64,000 nucleotides of DNA from Shimia sp. Alg240-R146 (GTDB lineage Bacteria; Pseudomonadota; Alphaproteobacteria; Rhodobacterales; Rhodobacteraceae). Of the stretch, positions 1-8,735 are shown piece after piece (position 1 is the first letter of the stretch; each line of letters opens with the position of its first letter). The translations under genes and the position numbers were made by a program. The notes beneath the pieces were generated by a model. The model worked only from the letters and a program-made list of their open reading frames with translations. It made no database searches and had not been told where the DNA came from. The DNA is taken from contig NZ_CAMZOK010000002.1 of assembly GCF_947331465.1 (NCBI RefSeq), positions 1,240,001 through 1,304,000 on the forward strand. The letters run 5' to 3'.

Positions 1-1980
1 CATCTTAAGCCGTCCCGTCACATCAAATTTGACCTCTTCAACGGGCAATTTATCCTTCATTATGAAGGCCAAATCACCCGTGGCCTCGACCCGACCCTTG
101 GCCACATCGACCGGCAAATTCGCGTTGTCAAAGACGTTCAAAGGCGCGCGGTTGAGCAACGACGCCGCCGCCGTAATCGAGGCAACCGCCCGCACATCGG
201 CCCGTGCTGGCGACTGTTTGAGACGGGTATTCAGAACCACAAAGCTGGATCCCGAGACATCCACCGTGCCCCCCAGATCCGGCACGACATAGCCGCCTTC
301 CACACCCACCCGGAACTGGTGATCCATCAGCACCGCAAACCCGCGCCCGCCCTGCACCGGCGGCATGGTTTTGACCGGCTTCACCACCGCATCACGGAAT
401 TGAAAATCCGCATAGACATCAGGCGGTTCCGCAACGCGGGACCGCAAGGCCAGGTTGATATCACTTAGCCGCGCGGCGTGAATATTCTCATCAATCCAAA
501 TCCGCAGTTTGGGTTTGAACCGCTCCGGCCAGATCGACAGAATCCGCGCGGGCTCTACCTCGTTCATGTGCCCATCCAGCGCATAGGCCCAACCGTCTTC
601 TGCGGCCTCCAACGCGCCCTGCAAACTCATCTGCAAATCGCCTTGATTGATCACCAGCTGCCCAAGCTCAAGGTCAAACGGATCCAGCCTCAGCCGGAAA
701 TCCACATAAGACCGATCCAGTGCGACCGGCTCGTCGTTCAGCTGATTGGGGTTCGCCTCAAACGTGTTAAGTGTCAACTGCGCCAAAAGCGTGTTGGGAA
801 ACCCGGTTTGAAAATCCCGCAACAACGCCTGCCCCGACACACTGGCTCTGATCCAATCCGCGTTCACAGACAATTCGTCAAACCCGATGCGCTGACTTTC
901 GGGATCATAGGTCAAATAGCTGCGCAGGCTTTCAAACGGGATCGGGCGCACCGCATCACTGGGCTGCAACGACCCCGCCGATGCGCTCAGCGTTGCGTCC
1001 ACGGGTCCCAGCACCCCATCGGCGCCAATCTCGCCCCGGATCGCGCCTGAAATGGGCGCGCGCAGAACTTCCAGCCAACTCAACGCAGCAAACTGGCTTG
1101 CCAATTCTTCCGACGGCGCGTCCTCGAATTTGAGCCCAATCTGCACTGTGCCACTGTCCAGCGACGTGGACACAGAGGCTTCCAGAATGGTGGCATACCC
1201 ACGCGCGCCCAAAAGCGCAGCCTGCGCCGCAATCGAGACGTCACTGCCTGCGCGTCGCAAGCTGATACTGCCCCCGTCAATGCTCCAGCCACGCCCACTC
1301 AGCCCATCCTCATACCGCAGCGCCACATCCTCTATCTCGAACGCTTGCAAATGCCTGAGACCCGGGCGGGCAAGAAACGCCTCGATTTCTTCGGCCAGAC
1401 TGGCAAACTGCGCCTGACCGCCAAGGCCATCCGCGTCGCCCTGCCCGAGAGAGACATCCACCGTTCCGTCTTTTCTTCTGAGAACCGACAGGCTCACACC
1501 GACAATCTCTACATGGCGCGGTGCAATCTGGCCTTCCGTCAAAGGCGCCAGCGCCAGCCGCAAATCGACCTGATCAAACCGGATGCCGGACCCGCCCGCA
1601 TCGGGCGAGAGCTCCAGACCGCTGACCCGCACCCGCGGATCCCAATTGTCTTCGATCACCAGCGACACGTCACCAAGCTGCACGTCCACATTGGCCAACT
1701 GACCGTCCAACAGACGCTCGACCCGATCGCGCGCCCATTCGGGGAACACCACAGGGCTGCCGGAAAAGGCAACAAACAGAATCGCCGCAACCGCCGCCGG
1801 CAGCAACACCGCCACCAGCGCCACAAGGCCAAAGCCCCTTGCTCTGCGCGCACCACGGCTCGCAGGTTTGCTCTCTGCCGCATTATCTTCGGGCTGTTCG
1901 GTCAGGGTTGTTGCCTCAGGTTGGTCTGTTATCGGTTGCCCGCCGTATGCGATTATATACTCTAACGACGCCCGACCCAA
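1..1980 (-). CDS. AsmA/YhdP-like DUF3971 envelope protein, N-terminal part (runs off the left edge)
   Basis: The minus strand is open from position 1980 to the left edge, so the C-terminus is missing. The product has a short polar N-terminus, a basic patch (SRGARRARG), one strong hydrophobic segment at about residues 45-65, then a long repetitive beta-rich region with phrases such as LRIWIDENI and DVSGSSFVV. This layout fits the AsmA/YhdP superfamily (DUF3971), inner-membrane-anchored proteins thought to bridge the envelope and move phospholipid. The start is unclear. There is no ATG before the membrane segment; a TTG at 1980 is the first start-like codon after an in-frame stop, and no good ribosome site precedes it. 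The gene is divergent from bcp with only about 11 bases between the proposed starts. Family assignment is from sequence feel and topology. Confidence 0.7.
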   Translation of the reverse strand, partial: MGRASLEYIIAYGGQPITDQPEATTLTEQPEDNAAESKPASRGARRARGFGLVALVAVLLPAAVAAILFVAFSGSPVVFPEWARDRVERLLDGQLANVDVQLGDVSLVIEDNWDPRVRVSGLELSPDAGGSGIRFDQVDLRLALAPLTEGQIAPRHVEIVGVSLSVLRRKDGTVDVSLGQGDADGLGGQAQFASLAEEIEAFLARPGLRHLQAFEIEDVALRYEDGLSGRGWSIDGGSISLRRAGSDVSIAAQAALLGARGYATILEASVSTSLDSGTVQIGLKFEDAPSEELASQFAALSWLEVLRAPISGAIRGEIGADGVLGPVDATLSASAGSLQPSDAVRPIPFESLRSYLTYDPESQRIGFDELSVNADWIRASVSGQALLRDFQTGFPNTLLAQLTLNTFEANPNQLNDEPVALDRSYVDFRLRLDPFDLELGQLVINQGDLQMSLQGALEAAEDGWAYALDGHMNEVEPARILSIWPERFKPKLRIWIDENIHAARLSDINLALRSRVAEPPDVYADFQFRDAVVKPVKTMPPVQGGRGFAVLMDHQFRVGVEGGYVVPDLGGTVDVSGSSFVVLNTRLKQSPARADVRAVASITAAASLLNRAPLNVFDNANLPVDVAKGRVEATGDLAFIMKDKLPVEEVKFDVTGRLKM

Positions 1981-1991
1981 GAAGTGAGACT

Positions 1992-2453
1992 ATGACAGAG
2001 CCCCTCAAAACCGCCCCCGACTTCACACTGCCCTCAACACAGGGCGCCGATGTAACCTTATCCGAGCTGCGCCCCGCCCCAGTGGTGCTGTTTTTTTACC
2101 CGCGTGACAACACGTCCGGCTGCACCAAAGAATCAATCGCCTTCTCTGAATTGCTGCCAGAATTTGAGGCCGCAGGCGCGCAAGTCTTTGGTATTTCCAA
2201 AGACAGCCTGACCAGCCACGACAAATTCATCGCCAAACAAAATCTGACCGTGCCTCTCTTGTCGGATGAACATGGCAGCGCATGCGAAGATTTCGGCGTC
2301 TGGGCTGAAAAAAAGATGTATGGCAAAACCTTTATGGGCATCGTGCGCTCCACGTTCTTGATCGACGCCGACGGCAACATCGCCCGCCACTGGCCCAAGG
2401 TAAAAGTCGACGGCCACGCTGCTGAGGTGCTGGAAGCTCTCAAGGCGCTCTGA
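1992..2453 (+). CDS. bcp: Bcp-type thioredoxin-dependent peroxiredoxin
   Basis: A 153-residue AhpC/TSA-fold protein, the usual size for Bcp/PrxQ, which reduces organic and hydrogen peroxides in the cytoplasm using thioredoxin. The catalytic loop reads YPRDNTSGCTKE, putting the peroxidatic cysteine at residue 44. The second cysteine five residues later, found in E. coli Bcp, is replaced here; the only other cysteine is in the segment GSACEDFGVW. An upstream in-frame extension exists, but the ATG at 1992 starts the conserved domain and follows a purine-rich stretch. It is followed after 12 bases by a DUF455 gene on the same strand, so the two are probably co-transcribed. Confidence 0.93.
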   Translation: MTEPLKTAPDFTLPSTQGADVTLSELRPAPVVLFFYPRDNTSGCTKESIAFSELLPEFEAAGAQVFGISKDSLTSHDKFIAKQNLTVPLLSDEHGSACEDFGVWAEKKMYGKTFMGIVRSTFLIDADGNIARHWPKVKVDGHAAEVLEALKAL

Positions 2454-2465
2454 TAAGCCGCCTGC

Positions 2466-3296
2466 ATGAGCAAAACTTTGTCCCAAATGGCCGTCGAGGT
2501 GCTGACCACCGCCGACGGCCGCGAAAAAACCGCGCTTTCGCATGCGCATGCCGCAACATGGTTTGCCAGCCGCGACGCCGGCGCGCCTTTGGCTTTGGGC
2601 GACGCCAAGCCGCCTTTGCGTCCGTCGCGCCCTGAAAAACCAGAGCTTCTCGACCCACGCGACGTGCCACGCCGCCGCCCCGGCAGCGAACAGGGCCGTC
2701 TGGCCATGCTGCACGCGGTGGGCCATATCGAACTGAATGCTGTGGACCTTCATTGGGACATCATTGCGCGCTTTACCGACGTGGACATGCCGCTGGGATT
2801 TTATGACGACTGGGTCAAATCCGCGGATGAAGAATCCAAACATTTCAACTTGATATGCGACAGTCTTGAAGCAAAAGGCAACTTCTATGGCGCCATGCCC
2901 GCACACGCCGGCATGTGGCGCGCGGCCGAGGACACCGCCGACGATCTTTTGGGGCGCCTGGCTGTTGTGCCCATGGTGCTTGAGGCGCGCGGCTTGGATG
3001 TCACACCGGGCATGATCAAGATATTCCAGCAGGCCAAAGACCAGCAAACGCTGGACGCGCTGGCCATCATCTACGCCGAAGAGGTTGGCCACGTTGCTTA
3101 CGGCTCCAAGTGGTTCAACTTCCTTTGCGGCCGACACAGCTTGGATCCCAAGGCGACATTCCATGATTTGGTGAAACGCTACTTCCACGGCGCGCTCAAG
3201 CCGCCGTTTAACGAAGAAAAGCGCGCTGACGCCGGATTGCCGCCGGATTTCTACTGGCCGCTGTCGGATCAGGAGCCCCCTGCCTACGCGCGCTGA
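2466..3296 (+). CDS. DUF455 family ferritin-like protein
   Basis: A 276-residue soluble protein of the DUF455 family. These proteins have a ferritin-like four-helix fold with a putative di-metal site. The expected ligand motifs are visible: HIELNAVDLHWD (about residues 86-97), an EESKHF segment near 120, EARGLDVTP near 175, and EEVGHV near 205. The function of the family is unsettled; some members are encoded next to redox or tRNA-modifying genes. It sits 12 bases after bcp, which suggests a shared transcript and fits a link to oxidant or metal handling, though that is inference. The 176 bases after it hold no gene. Confidence 0.85.
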   Translation: MSKTLSQMAVEVLTTADGREKTALSHAHAATWFASRDAGAPLALGDAKPPLRPSRPEKPELLDPRDVPRRRPGSEQGRLAMLHAVGHIELNAVDLHWDIIARFTDVDMPLGFYDDWVKSADEESKHFNLICDSLEAKGNFYGAMPAHAGMWRAAEDTADDLLGRLAVVPMVLEARGLDVTPGMIKIFQQAKDQQTLDALAIIYAEEVGHVAYGSKWFNFLCGRHSLDPKATFHDLVKRYFHGALKPPFNEEKRADAGLPPDFYWPLSDQEPPAYAR

Positions 3297-3472
3297 CCCA
3301 CCGTAAATTGCGCCAAACCATCGGCGGATTTTTGCGCATTCCCTGTCTCAGCCACCAACTTGCAGGCCTATTGGGTCAAAATTCTTGCCCGATCCCCGCC
3401 ATTTGGCTAAACCCTTTGCGCAAGCGCCGGACCAAAAGAGCGCTTAATGGGGTAGAATAAGGAAGACATTAG

Positions 3473-4786
3473 GTGAGAACACGACTTGCCATCCGCATGC
3501 ATGCGATGATGGAGCGCCTCTTTCCGGAACGACGTCTGTTCCTGCGCTCTGACACAGACACGCGTTTCATCCGACTGAAACCCGGAACTCAGCTGTTCGC
3601 CTTTGTTGGTGGCTCAGCCATTGTTGCCTGGACAATTATGGCCACCGCCATCCTGCTTATGGACAGCATCGGCTCCGGCAATTTCCGCGAACAAGCCCGC
3701 CGCGATCAACAGACCTACGAACTGCGCCTGAACGCCTTGTCGGACGAACGCGACGCGCGCACCGACGAAGCTCTGGCCGCCCAACAACGTTTCAACGCGG
3801 CTTTGGATCAGATTTCAGAGATGCAGAGCCAGCTTCTGGCCTCCGAAATCCGCCGTCAGGAACTGGAAACCGGCGTCGACGTGATTCAATCCACTCTGCG
3901 CCGCACGATGCAGGAACGCGATGTTGCCCGCGCCGAAGCCAAAGCGCTGGATCAGGCCAACACCGAAATCGCCAGCGCCGCGATCGGCGCCTCGCCCATG
4001 GGCAACGAAATGCTCGACGTGATTTCCACTGCGTTGGCCGATACCGCGGCTGAGCGTGACCAGGTGATCCGCGACGCACAAACCGCGCTCAGCATGGCTG
4101 ACGAAATGCGCCTTGAACTGGCGCTGATGGACGAGAAGAACGACCAGATTTTCCGCCAACTCGAAGACGCGATGACCATTTCTGTTGAACCGCTCAAAAA
4201 GATGTTCACCTCCGCAGGTCTGTCCACCGACTCCCTGATGGAAGAAGTGCGGCGCGGCTATTCTGGTCAGGGCGGTCCTTTGATGCCGCTCAGCTTCTCA
4301 ACCAAGGGAGGCGAGTTGACGGCTGAAACCCTGCGCGCCAACCGTCTGATTGACCAGCTTGATCAATTGAACATGTACCGCATTGCTGCGGAAACCGCGC
4401 CGTTTGCCAACCCGCTACAGTCGGCCTTCCGCTACACCTCCGGTTTTGGCATGCGTTGGGGCCGGATGCACAAGGGCACCGACTTTGCTGCGCCTTATGG
4501 TACCCCGATCCACGTCACCGCTGACGGAGTTGTGAGCCACGCGGGCTGGCTCTCCGGATATGGCCGCCTTATCAAGGTGAAACATGCAAATGGTGTGGAA
4601 ACCCGCTATGCCCACCTCGCAAAAATCCGCGTAAAAGAAGGCCAAAGGGTCTCGCGCGGGACTGTGATTGGTGATATGGGCAACTCTGGACGCTCGACCG
4701 GCACGCATCTGCACTACGAAGTGCGCGTCAATGGCCGCGCTGTGAACCCGATGACTTTTATCAAGGCTGGACAGAATGTTTTCTAA
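3473..4786 (+). CDS. M23 (LytM-type) peptidoglycan endopeptidase with coiled coil
   Basis: A 437-residue membrane-anchored peptidase. Order of parts: a basic cytoplasmic N-terminus, one transmembrane helix at about residues 42-65, a long charged coiled coil (about 75-240), and a C-terminal M23 domain. The zinc-site residues are intact: HKGTD (H333, D337) and THLHYE (H412, H414), so it should be an active cross-link cleaving enzyme rather than a pseudo-enzyme activator. The start is a GTG at 3473 with AAGGAAG eight bases upstream. Its stop overlaps the start of the bactofilin gene by 11 bases. M23 peptidase-bactofilin pairs are common and act together in local cell-wall shaping. Confidence 0.93.
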   Translation: MRTRLAIRMHAMMERLFPERRLFLRSDTDTRFIRLKPGTQLFAFVGGSAIVAWTIMATAILLMDSIGSGNFREQARRDQQTYELRLNALSDERDARTDEALAAQQRFNAALDQISEMQSQLLASEIRRQELETGVDVIQSTLRRTMQERDVARAEAKALDQANTEIASAAIGASPMGNEMLDVISTALADTAAERDQVIRDAQTALSMADEMRLELALMDEKNDQIFRQLEDAMTISVEPLKKMFTSAGLSTDSLMEEVRRGYSGQGGPLMPLSFSTKGGELTAETLRANRLIDQLDQLNMYRIAAETAPFANPLQSAFRYTSGFGMRWGRMHKGTDFAAPYGTPIHVTADGVVSHAGWLSGYGRLIKVKHANGVETRYAHLAKIRVKEGQRVSRGTVIGDMGNSGRSTGTHLHYEVRVNGRAVNPMTFIKAGQNVF

Positions 4787-5309
4787 AAGCAAAATCAACG
4801 ACCCTGCACCAAAATCTGACGCTGCTGCGAAACCCGCGACAAATGAGGCCGCTGCCGTTCCGCCCGCTCCGGCCAAAGCCAGCGAATTCAAATCCAGTTC
4901 TGCGCCCAAGGCGAAGCCGCCAGCGTCGACCCTGTCCTCCGATCTGCACGTATCGGGCAACATGCGCACCACCGGTGACATCGTTGTCGAAGGCACCGTC
5001 GAAGGCGACATCCGCGCGCATCTGCTGACCGTTGGCGAAAGCGCCACCGTCAAAGGCGAAGTCATTGCTGATGACGTTGTGGTCAACGGCCGCATCGTGG
5101 GCCGCGTGCGCGGTCTCAAAGTGCGTCTGACCTCGACAGCACGCGTCGAAGGCGACATCATCCACAAGACCATCGCTATCGAAAGCGGCGCCCACTTTGA
5201 AGGTTCCGTACAGCGTCAGGATGATCCGCTGAGCGGCGGCAAAACTGCGACGCCCGCACCTACTGCTGCGACAGCAGCGCCGGCGGCCAAGCCTGCCAAA
5301 GCAGAGTAA
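4776..5309 (+). CDS. Bactofilin (polymer-forming cytoskeletal protein)
   Basis: A 177-residue protein with the central bactofilin beta-helix (DUF583) at about residues 52-145, recognised from the repeating short hydrophobic pattern GDIVVEGTVEGDI. It is flanked by Ala/Pro/Lys-rich disordered tails, the normal bactofilin layout. Bactofilins polymerise without nucleotide and recruit cell-wall enzymes to the membrane. The gene starts inside the last codons of the M23 peptidase gene, a translational coupling that supports joint function. A strong terminator follows at 5335-5358. Confidence 0.93.
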   Translation: MFSKSKINDPAPKSDAAAKPATNEAAAVPPAPAKASEFKSSSAPKAKPPASTLSSDLHVSGNMRTTGDIVVEGTVEGDIRAHLLTVGESATVKGEVIADDVVVNGRIVGRVRGLKVRLTSTARVEGDIIHKTIAIESGAHFEGSVQRQDDPLSGGKTATPAPTAATAAPAAKPAKAE

Positions 5310-5334
5310 AATCGCCTCACACCGAGACGTAAAG

Positions 5335-5358
5335 AGGCGCCCATTCGGGCGCCTTTTT
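5335..5358 (+). terminator. Intrinsic terminator after bactofilin gene
   Basis: AGGCGCCC and GGGCGCCT form an 8-bp stem with a 4-base loop, followed by a run of five T. It lies 26 bases after the bactofilin stop and ends the M23-bactofilin transcript. Confidence 0.88.
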
Positions 5359-5474
5359 CGTGTCCCAACTTACCCAACTGATGTTGTGGTTTCTGGGCGG
5401 AAAACTTCCCCTTACTCGCTTTTGGATTTTGCGCTTACACTCGTGACACTTTTAAAGTGTTCGGAGGGGACAAA

Positions 5475-6164
5475 ATGTTTAAGAAACTCGGCGCCGAATT
5501 TATCGGCACTTTCTGGTTGGTCTTTGGCGGCTGCGGCAGCGCCGTGCTTGCGGCTGGCGTGGCGGACGTCGGCATCGGCTGGCTCGGCGTCAGCCTTGCG
5601 TTTGGCCTGACGGTTTTGACGATGGCATACGCAGTCGGTCACATTTCAGGCGGTCATTTCAACCCGGCCGTCAGCCTCGGCCTGATGGTCGCCGGCAAAT
5701 TTGAAGCCAAAGATCTGATCCCCTATTGGGTCGCACAGGTCGCCGGCGCAATTGTGGCAGCCATTGTCCTATACGTGGTTGTTTCGGGCGGCCCGGATTT
5801 CACAGGCGTGGGTGGCTTTGCCTCCAACGGTTACGGCGAAGCCTCACCAGGCGGCTATTCCATGACATCCGCATTGGTGATCGAAGTTGTGCTGACCGCC
5901 GCCTTCCTCTTCATCATTCTTGGCGCCACGTCCAAGGGCGCTCCTGCAGGGTTTGCGCCAATCGCAATTGGTCTTGGCCTGACACTGATCCACCTGATCT
6001 CGATCCCTGTGACCAACACCTCGGTCAATCCCGCCCGCTCCACCGGCGTGGCGCTGTTTGCCGATGGACCGGCTTTGGCCCAGCTTTGGCTGTTCTGGGT
6101 GGCTCCGTTGCTCGGCGCGGCCATCGGCGGCATCCTTTGGAAGGCGCTCGGGTCCGAAGACTGA
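5475..6164 (+). CDS. aqpZ: Aquaporin Z, water channel
   Basis: A 229-residue MIP-family channel with six membrane helices. Both pore motifs are present, NPAVS at N63 and NPARS at N185. The residues that set selectivity in E. coli AqpZ are all found at equivalent places: F43, H173, T182 and R188. This argues for a water channel and against a glycerol facilitator. An in-frame GTG lies 18 bases upstream, but the ATG at 5475 has a GGAGGGG ribosome site five bases before it and matches the family start. The gene stands alone between two terminators. Confidence 0.96.
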   Translation: MFKKLGAEFIGTFWLVFGGCGSAVLAAGVADVGIGWLGVSLAFGLTVLTMAYAVGHISGGHFNPAVSLGLMVAGKFEAKDLIPYWVAQVAGAIVAAIVLYVVVSGGPDFTGVGGFASNGYGEASPGGYSMTSALVIEVVLTAAFLFIILGATSKGAPAGFAPIAIGLGLTLIHLISIPVTNTSVNPARSTGVALFADGPALAQLWLFWVAPLLGAAIGGILWKALGSED

Positions 6165-6184
6165 CGCCCAAAACCGCAAAACCA

Positions 6185-6220
6185 AACGCCGTCCGACATC
6201 TCGTCGGGCGGCGTTTTTTT
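6185..6220 (+). terminator. Intrinsic terminator after aqpZ
   Basis: AACGCCGTCCGAC pairs with GTCGGGCGGCGTT (one mismatch) around a short loop and runs into seven T. It lies 21 bases after the aqpZ stop. Confidence 0.9.
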
Positions 6221-6309
6221 CGCGGAGTATGTGTTGGCGCCTGCGATAATCCACGCTTCATTAACCAAAACCTGCGATTGCGGTTCTGACCCGAACATCA
6301 GGAGCCAGA

Positions 6310-7512
6310 ATGGAACCGCAAGTCAGACTCGGCCTCGCCCATTTATCAAAATTGGCCTACGCAGGCGCGGACCTGTCCGCTGTGCAACAAAATTGTCTAG
6401 ATCAGATGTTTAAAGGCACCGACACCAGCGCCGCGCTGATGGATCTGTCCATCATCGCGCAAATTCAGGGCAACGCCGCCCTTGGGCAGGAATTTCAGGA
6501 CAAAGCGCTGCAAAGCCACCGCAGTTTCTCCATCAACCGCCAGTCCGACCCACAAACCCGCGTTCTGGTCTTTGCCGAACCCAAGGCGCTTGGCAACAAC
6601 ACGCCCGTCGAATTCCTCCTCGACACGCCTGCGTTTGAGGTCATCACCTTCTACCCCGGCCCCCTCAGCACTCCCGCAGATCTGCCGGATCACGACGTGG
6701 CCTTCTGCGCCGGCAGCTCGGAAAGCCTGACTGCGGACGCCTTCTTTGACACTGTGCGCGCCCTGACCGCCGACACCGGCAAAACCGTGCTCAACCTGCC
6801 GCCCAAGCTTATCAAACCGGAGCGAGACGCATTGCCTGTGTTGCTCGGCAACACACCCGGCCTGCACACCGCCAAAACCGGCTTGTTTACCCGTGACCAG
6901 CTTATGGACTTGCACTCCCACGCCTCCGCGCCCATCGGCAACTATCCCAACATCATCCGCCCACACGGCTCCCACGCGGGCCTTGGGTTGGAAAAGCTCA
7001 CATCACCTGCCGATCTGGAAACTTACCTGTCCCGCCACCCCGACGCGCTCTTCTTTGCGTCTGAATTTTTCGACTACGCGTCGCCTTCGGACGACCTCTT
7101 TCGCAAACAACGGGTGGTTTTTGTTGACGGTCAGCCCTACCCGGTGCACCTCGCCATCGCGACCCGCTGGGACGTCTGGTACATGAATGCCGACATGGAA
7201 CACTCCCAAGCCAAACGCGACGAAGAAGCCGCCTTTATGGACGGGTTCGACAACGATTTCTGCACCCGACATGCCCACGCCCTGCGCAAGCTTACCGACA
7301 CGTTTGGTTTGGACTATTTCGGCATCGACTGCGCCGAAGACACCGACGGCAACCTCGTGGTGTTTGAGGTCGACAACGTGCTGATCGTGCACAACATGGA
7401 GCCGCTGGACCTGTTCCCATACAAAGACCGCCACATGCGCCGCCTGTTCACTGCATTTCAGGACATGGTGTCCAACGCGGCAACAACGGCAACACCCGCC
7501 GATCCCCTCTAG
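6310..7512 (+). CDS. ATP-grasp-like protein of unknown function
   Basis: A 400-residue soluble protein. The N-terminal 70 residues are helical and could form a TPR-like repeat. The C-terminal half resembles the ATP-grasp fold: IRPHGSHAGLGLEK (near residue 218) looks like the nucleotide-binding loop, and DYFGIDCAEDTDGNLVVFEVDN (near 337-358) contains the acidic metal-binding strand typical of RimK or D-Ala ligase-like enzymes. The middle region LVFAEPKALGNNTPVEFLL could be the pre-ATP-grasp domain. I cannot name a substrate. Its stop overlaps the stop of the convergent HlyD gene by four bases (CTAG is read as TAG on both strands). Confidence 0.7.
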   Translation: MEPQVRLGLAHLSKLAYAGADLSAVQQNCLDQMFKGTDTSAALMDLSIIAQIQGNAALGQEFQDKALQSHRSFSINRQSDPQTRVLVFAEPKALGNNTPVEFLLDTPAFEVITFYPGPLSTPADLPDHDVAFCAGSSESLTADAFFDTVRALTADTGKTVLNLPPKLIKPERDALPVLLGNTPGLHTAKTGLFTRDQLMDLHSHASAPIGNYPNIIRPHGSHAGLGLEKLTSPADLETYLSRHPDALFFASEFFDYASPSDDLFRKQRVVFVDGQPYPVHLAIATRWDVWYMNADMEHSQAKRDEEAAFMDGFDNDFCTRHAHALRKLTDTFGLDYFGIDCAEDTDGNLVVFEVDNVLIVHNMEPLDLFPYKDRHMRRLFTAFQDMVSNAATTATPADPL

Positions 7513-8735
7513 GAAAACACCAAGGCTTTCACCGGCAATAAGACCGCCTGCGCCCGCATGATGATCGCATTGGCGATGCCCATACCGTCAACAATGCTGG
7601 TAACAACTACACCAAAGCCGCGAATGTCGCCTGCCTCCATTGCCATTCCGCGATTGCTGTAAGCCACACCAACGCATTGGCTCCCTGGCAAAATACCGTC
7701 GGTATGGCCTTTGAACACTGGCTCAAGAAACACCGTGACGGTCCCCGGCCTGCGGCGATCCAGACTGTCCACCAGCGCATCCCCCGGACGGAATTGCCCG
7801 CCTGCGATCACGCCCTGCCGTTCGGCAATTACCATTGGGATCACCTCCATCGGTTTAGAGGCACAGGCAATCTCCACCAGCATTCCCTCCACCAGAACAG
7901 GCGCAGAAATCTGCTTGAACGAGGCCACGAACCGCCCTTGGCCGGTGACGTCCGGCACAAGAATACCTGCGGGGCGCAAAATCGGATTGACCAGATCTCC
8001 GGGTTTGAGAAGGAACTGAGTGACCGTCCCCGCGACCTCGGCATGTACCGTCGACAGCTGGATTTCTGTCTCCGCCTCCGCAAGCTGTGCCAGCGCGCGC
8101 TGACGTTGGGCGGGTAGAACATCATTGACCCGCGTCCGTGCCGCATCCCAAGCCGCCAGCGCCGCGTCCCGTGCACCTGCGGCCTGCAAAACTGCCCGCT
8201 CAAGACGCTGCAACTCCTGTTCGCTGACAACCGTATTGTTGCGCTCGGCAATTTCTGTTCGTCGCGCCAGATCATCCTCGGCCTGCGCCAAAACCGCTCC
8301 GGCGGTGTCAAATTGCCCATGCGCGGCCGCAATCTCTGACTGGCCCAGCAATAACGCCGCATCCACTTCGGCAATACTGCGCCGCGCGGTCTCGGCGGCG
8401 GCCTCTTGTCGACTGGTGTCGAGCCGGAACAACGCGTCACCTTCGGCCACCGCGGCGTTGTTTGTCACATAAACCTCGGCCACACGTCCGGCCCGCTCTG
8501 ACAGAACACTCACGGTCCGGAACGGGGCCTGCACCGTGATCGCCGTGGGATGAAAATGGAAAATCACAGTGATAAGCGCAATCGCCAGAATCCCACATGA
8601 GGTCAGCCCCCACCGAAGCTCATACCAGACATTAAACAGCGTGATCTCATGTCCGAGCCGCTTGCCTTGGCGGTACCGGCGATACAGGTAATCCGGCAGG
8701 ATTGTCACAAGGGCGGAGAAGATCAGCTCAAGCAT
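7509..8735 (-). CDS. HlyD/MFP-type membrane adaptor (module copy 1)
   Basis: A 408-residue periplasmic adaptor (membrane fusion protein). The N-terminal 35 residues include LPDYLYRR and WYELRWG, then one transmembrane helix (about 43-62), a biotinyl-lipoyl half-domain, a long coiled-coil hairpin (about 110-215), the second lipoyl half, and a beta-barrel region. The pre-membrane N-terminal segment is unusually conserved with the second copy at 45275-46507. No ABC, MFS or outer-membrane channel gene is nearby, so its partner is unknown. It overlaps the upstream small membrane protein gene by eight bases and is probably translationally coupled to it. The arrangement recalls the YiaW-YiaV pair of E. 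coli, a comparison from memory. Confidence 0.85.
   Translation of the reverse strand: MLELIFSALVTILPDYLYRRYRQGKRLGHEITLFNVWYELRWGLTSCGILAIALITVIFHFHPTAITVQAPFRTVSVLSERAGRVAEVYVTNNAAVAEGDALFRLDTSRQEAAAETARRSIAEVDAALLLGQSEIAAAHGQFDTAGAVLAQAEDDLARRTEIAERNNTVVSEQELQRLERAVLQAAGARDAALAAWDAARTRVNDVLPAQRQRALAQLAEAETEIQLSTVHAEVAGTVTQFLLKPGDLVNPILRPAGILVPDVTGQGRFVASFKQISAPVLVEGMLVEIACASKPMEVIPMVIAERQGVIAGGQFRPGDALVDSLDRRRPGTVTVFLEPVFKGHTDGILPGSQCVGVAYSNRGMAMEAGDIRGFGVVVTSIVDGMGIANAIIMRAQAVLLPVKALVFS

Noticed and set aside
2133-3188. 351-residue minus-strand frame opposite bcp and the DUF455 gene
   Set aside because: It spans two well-supported plus-strand genes and has no recognisable domain.
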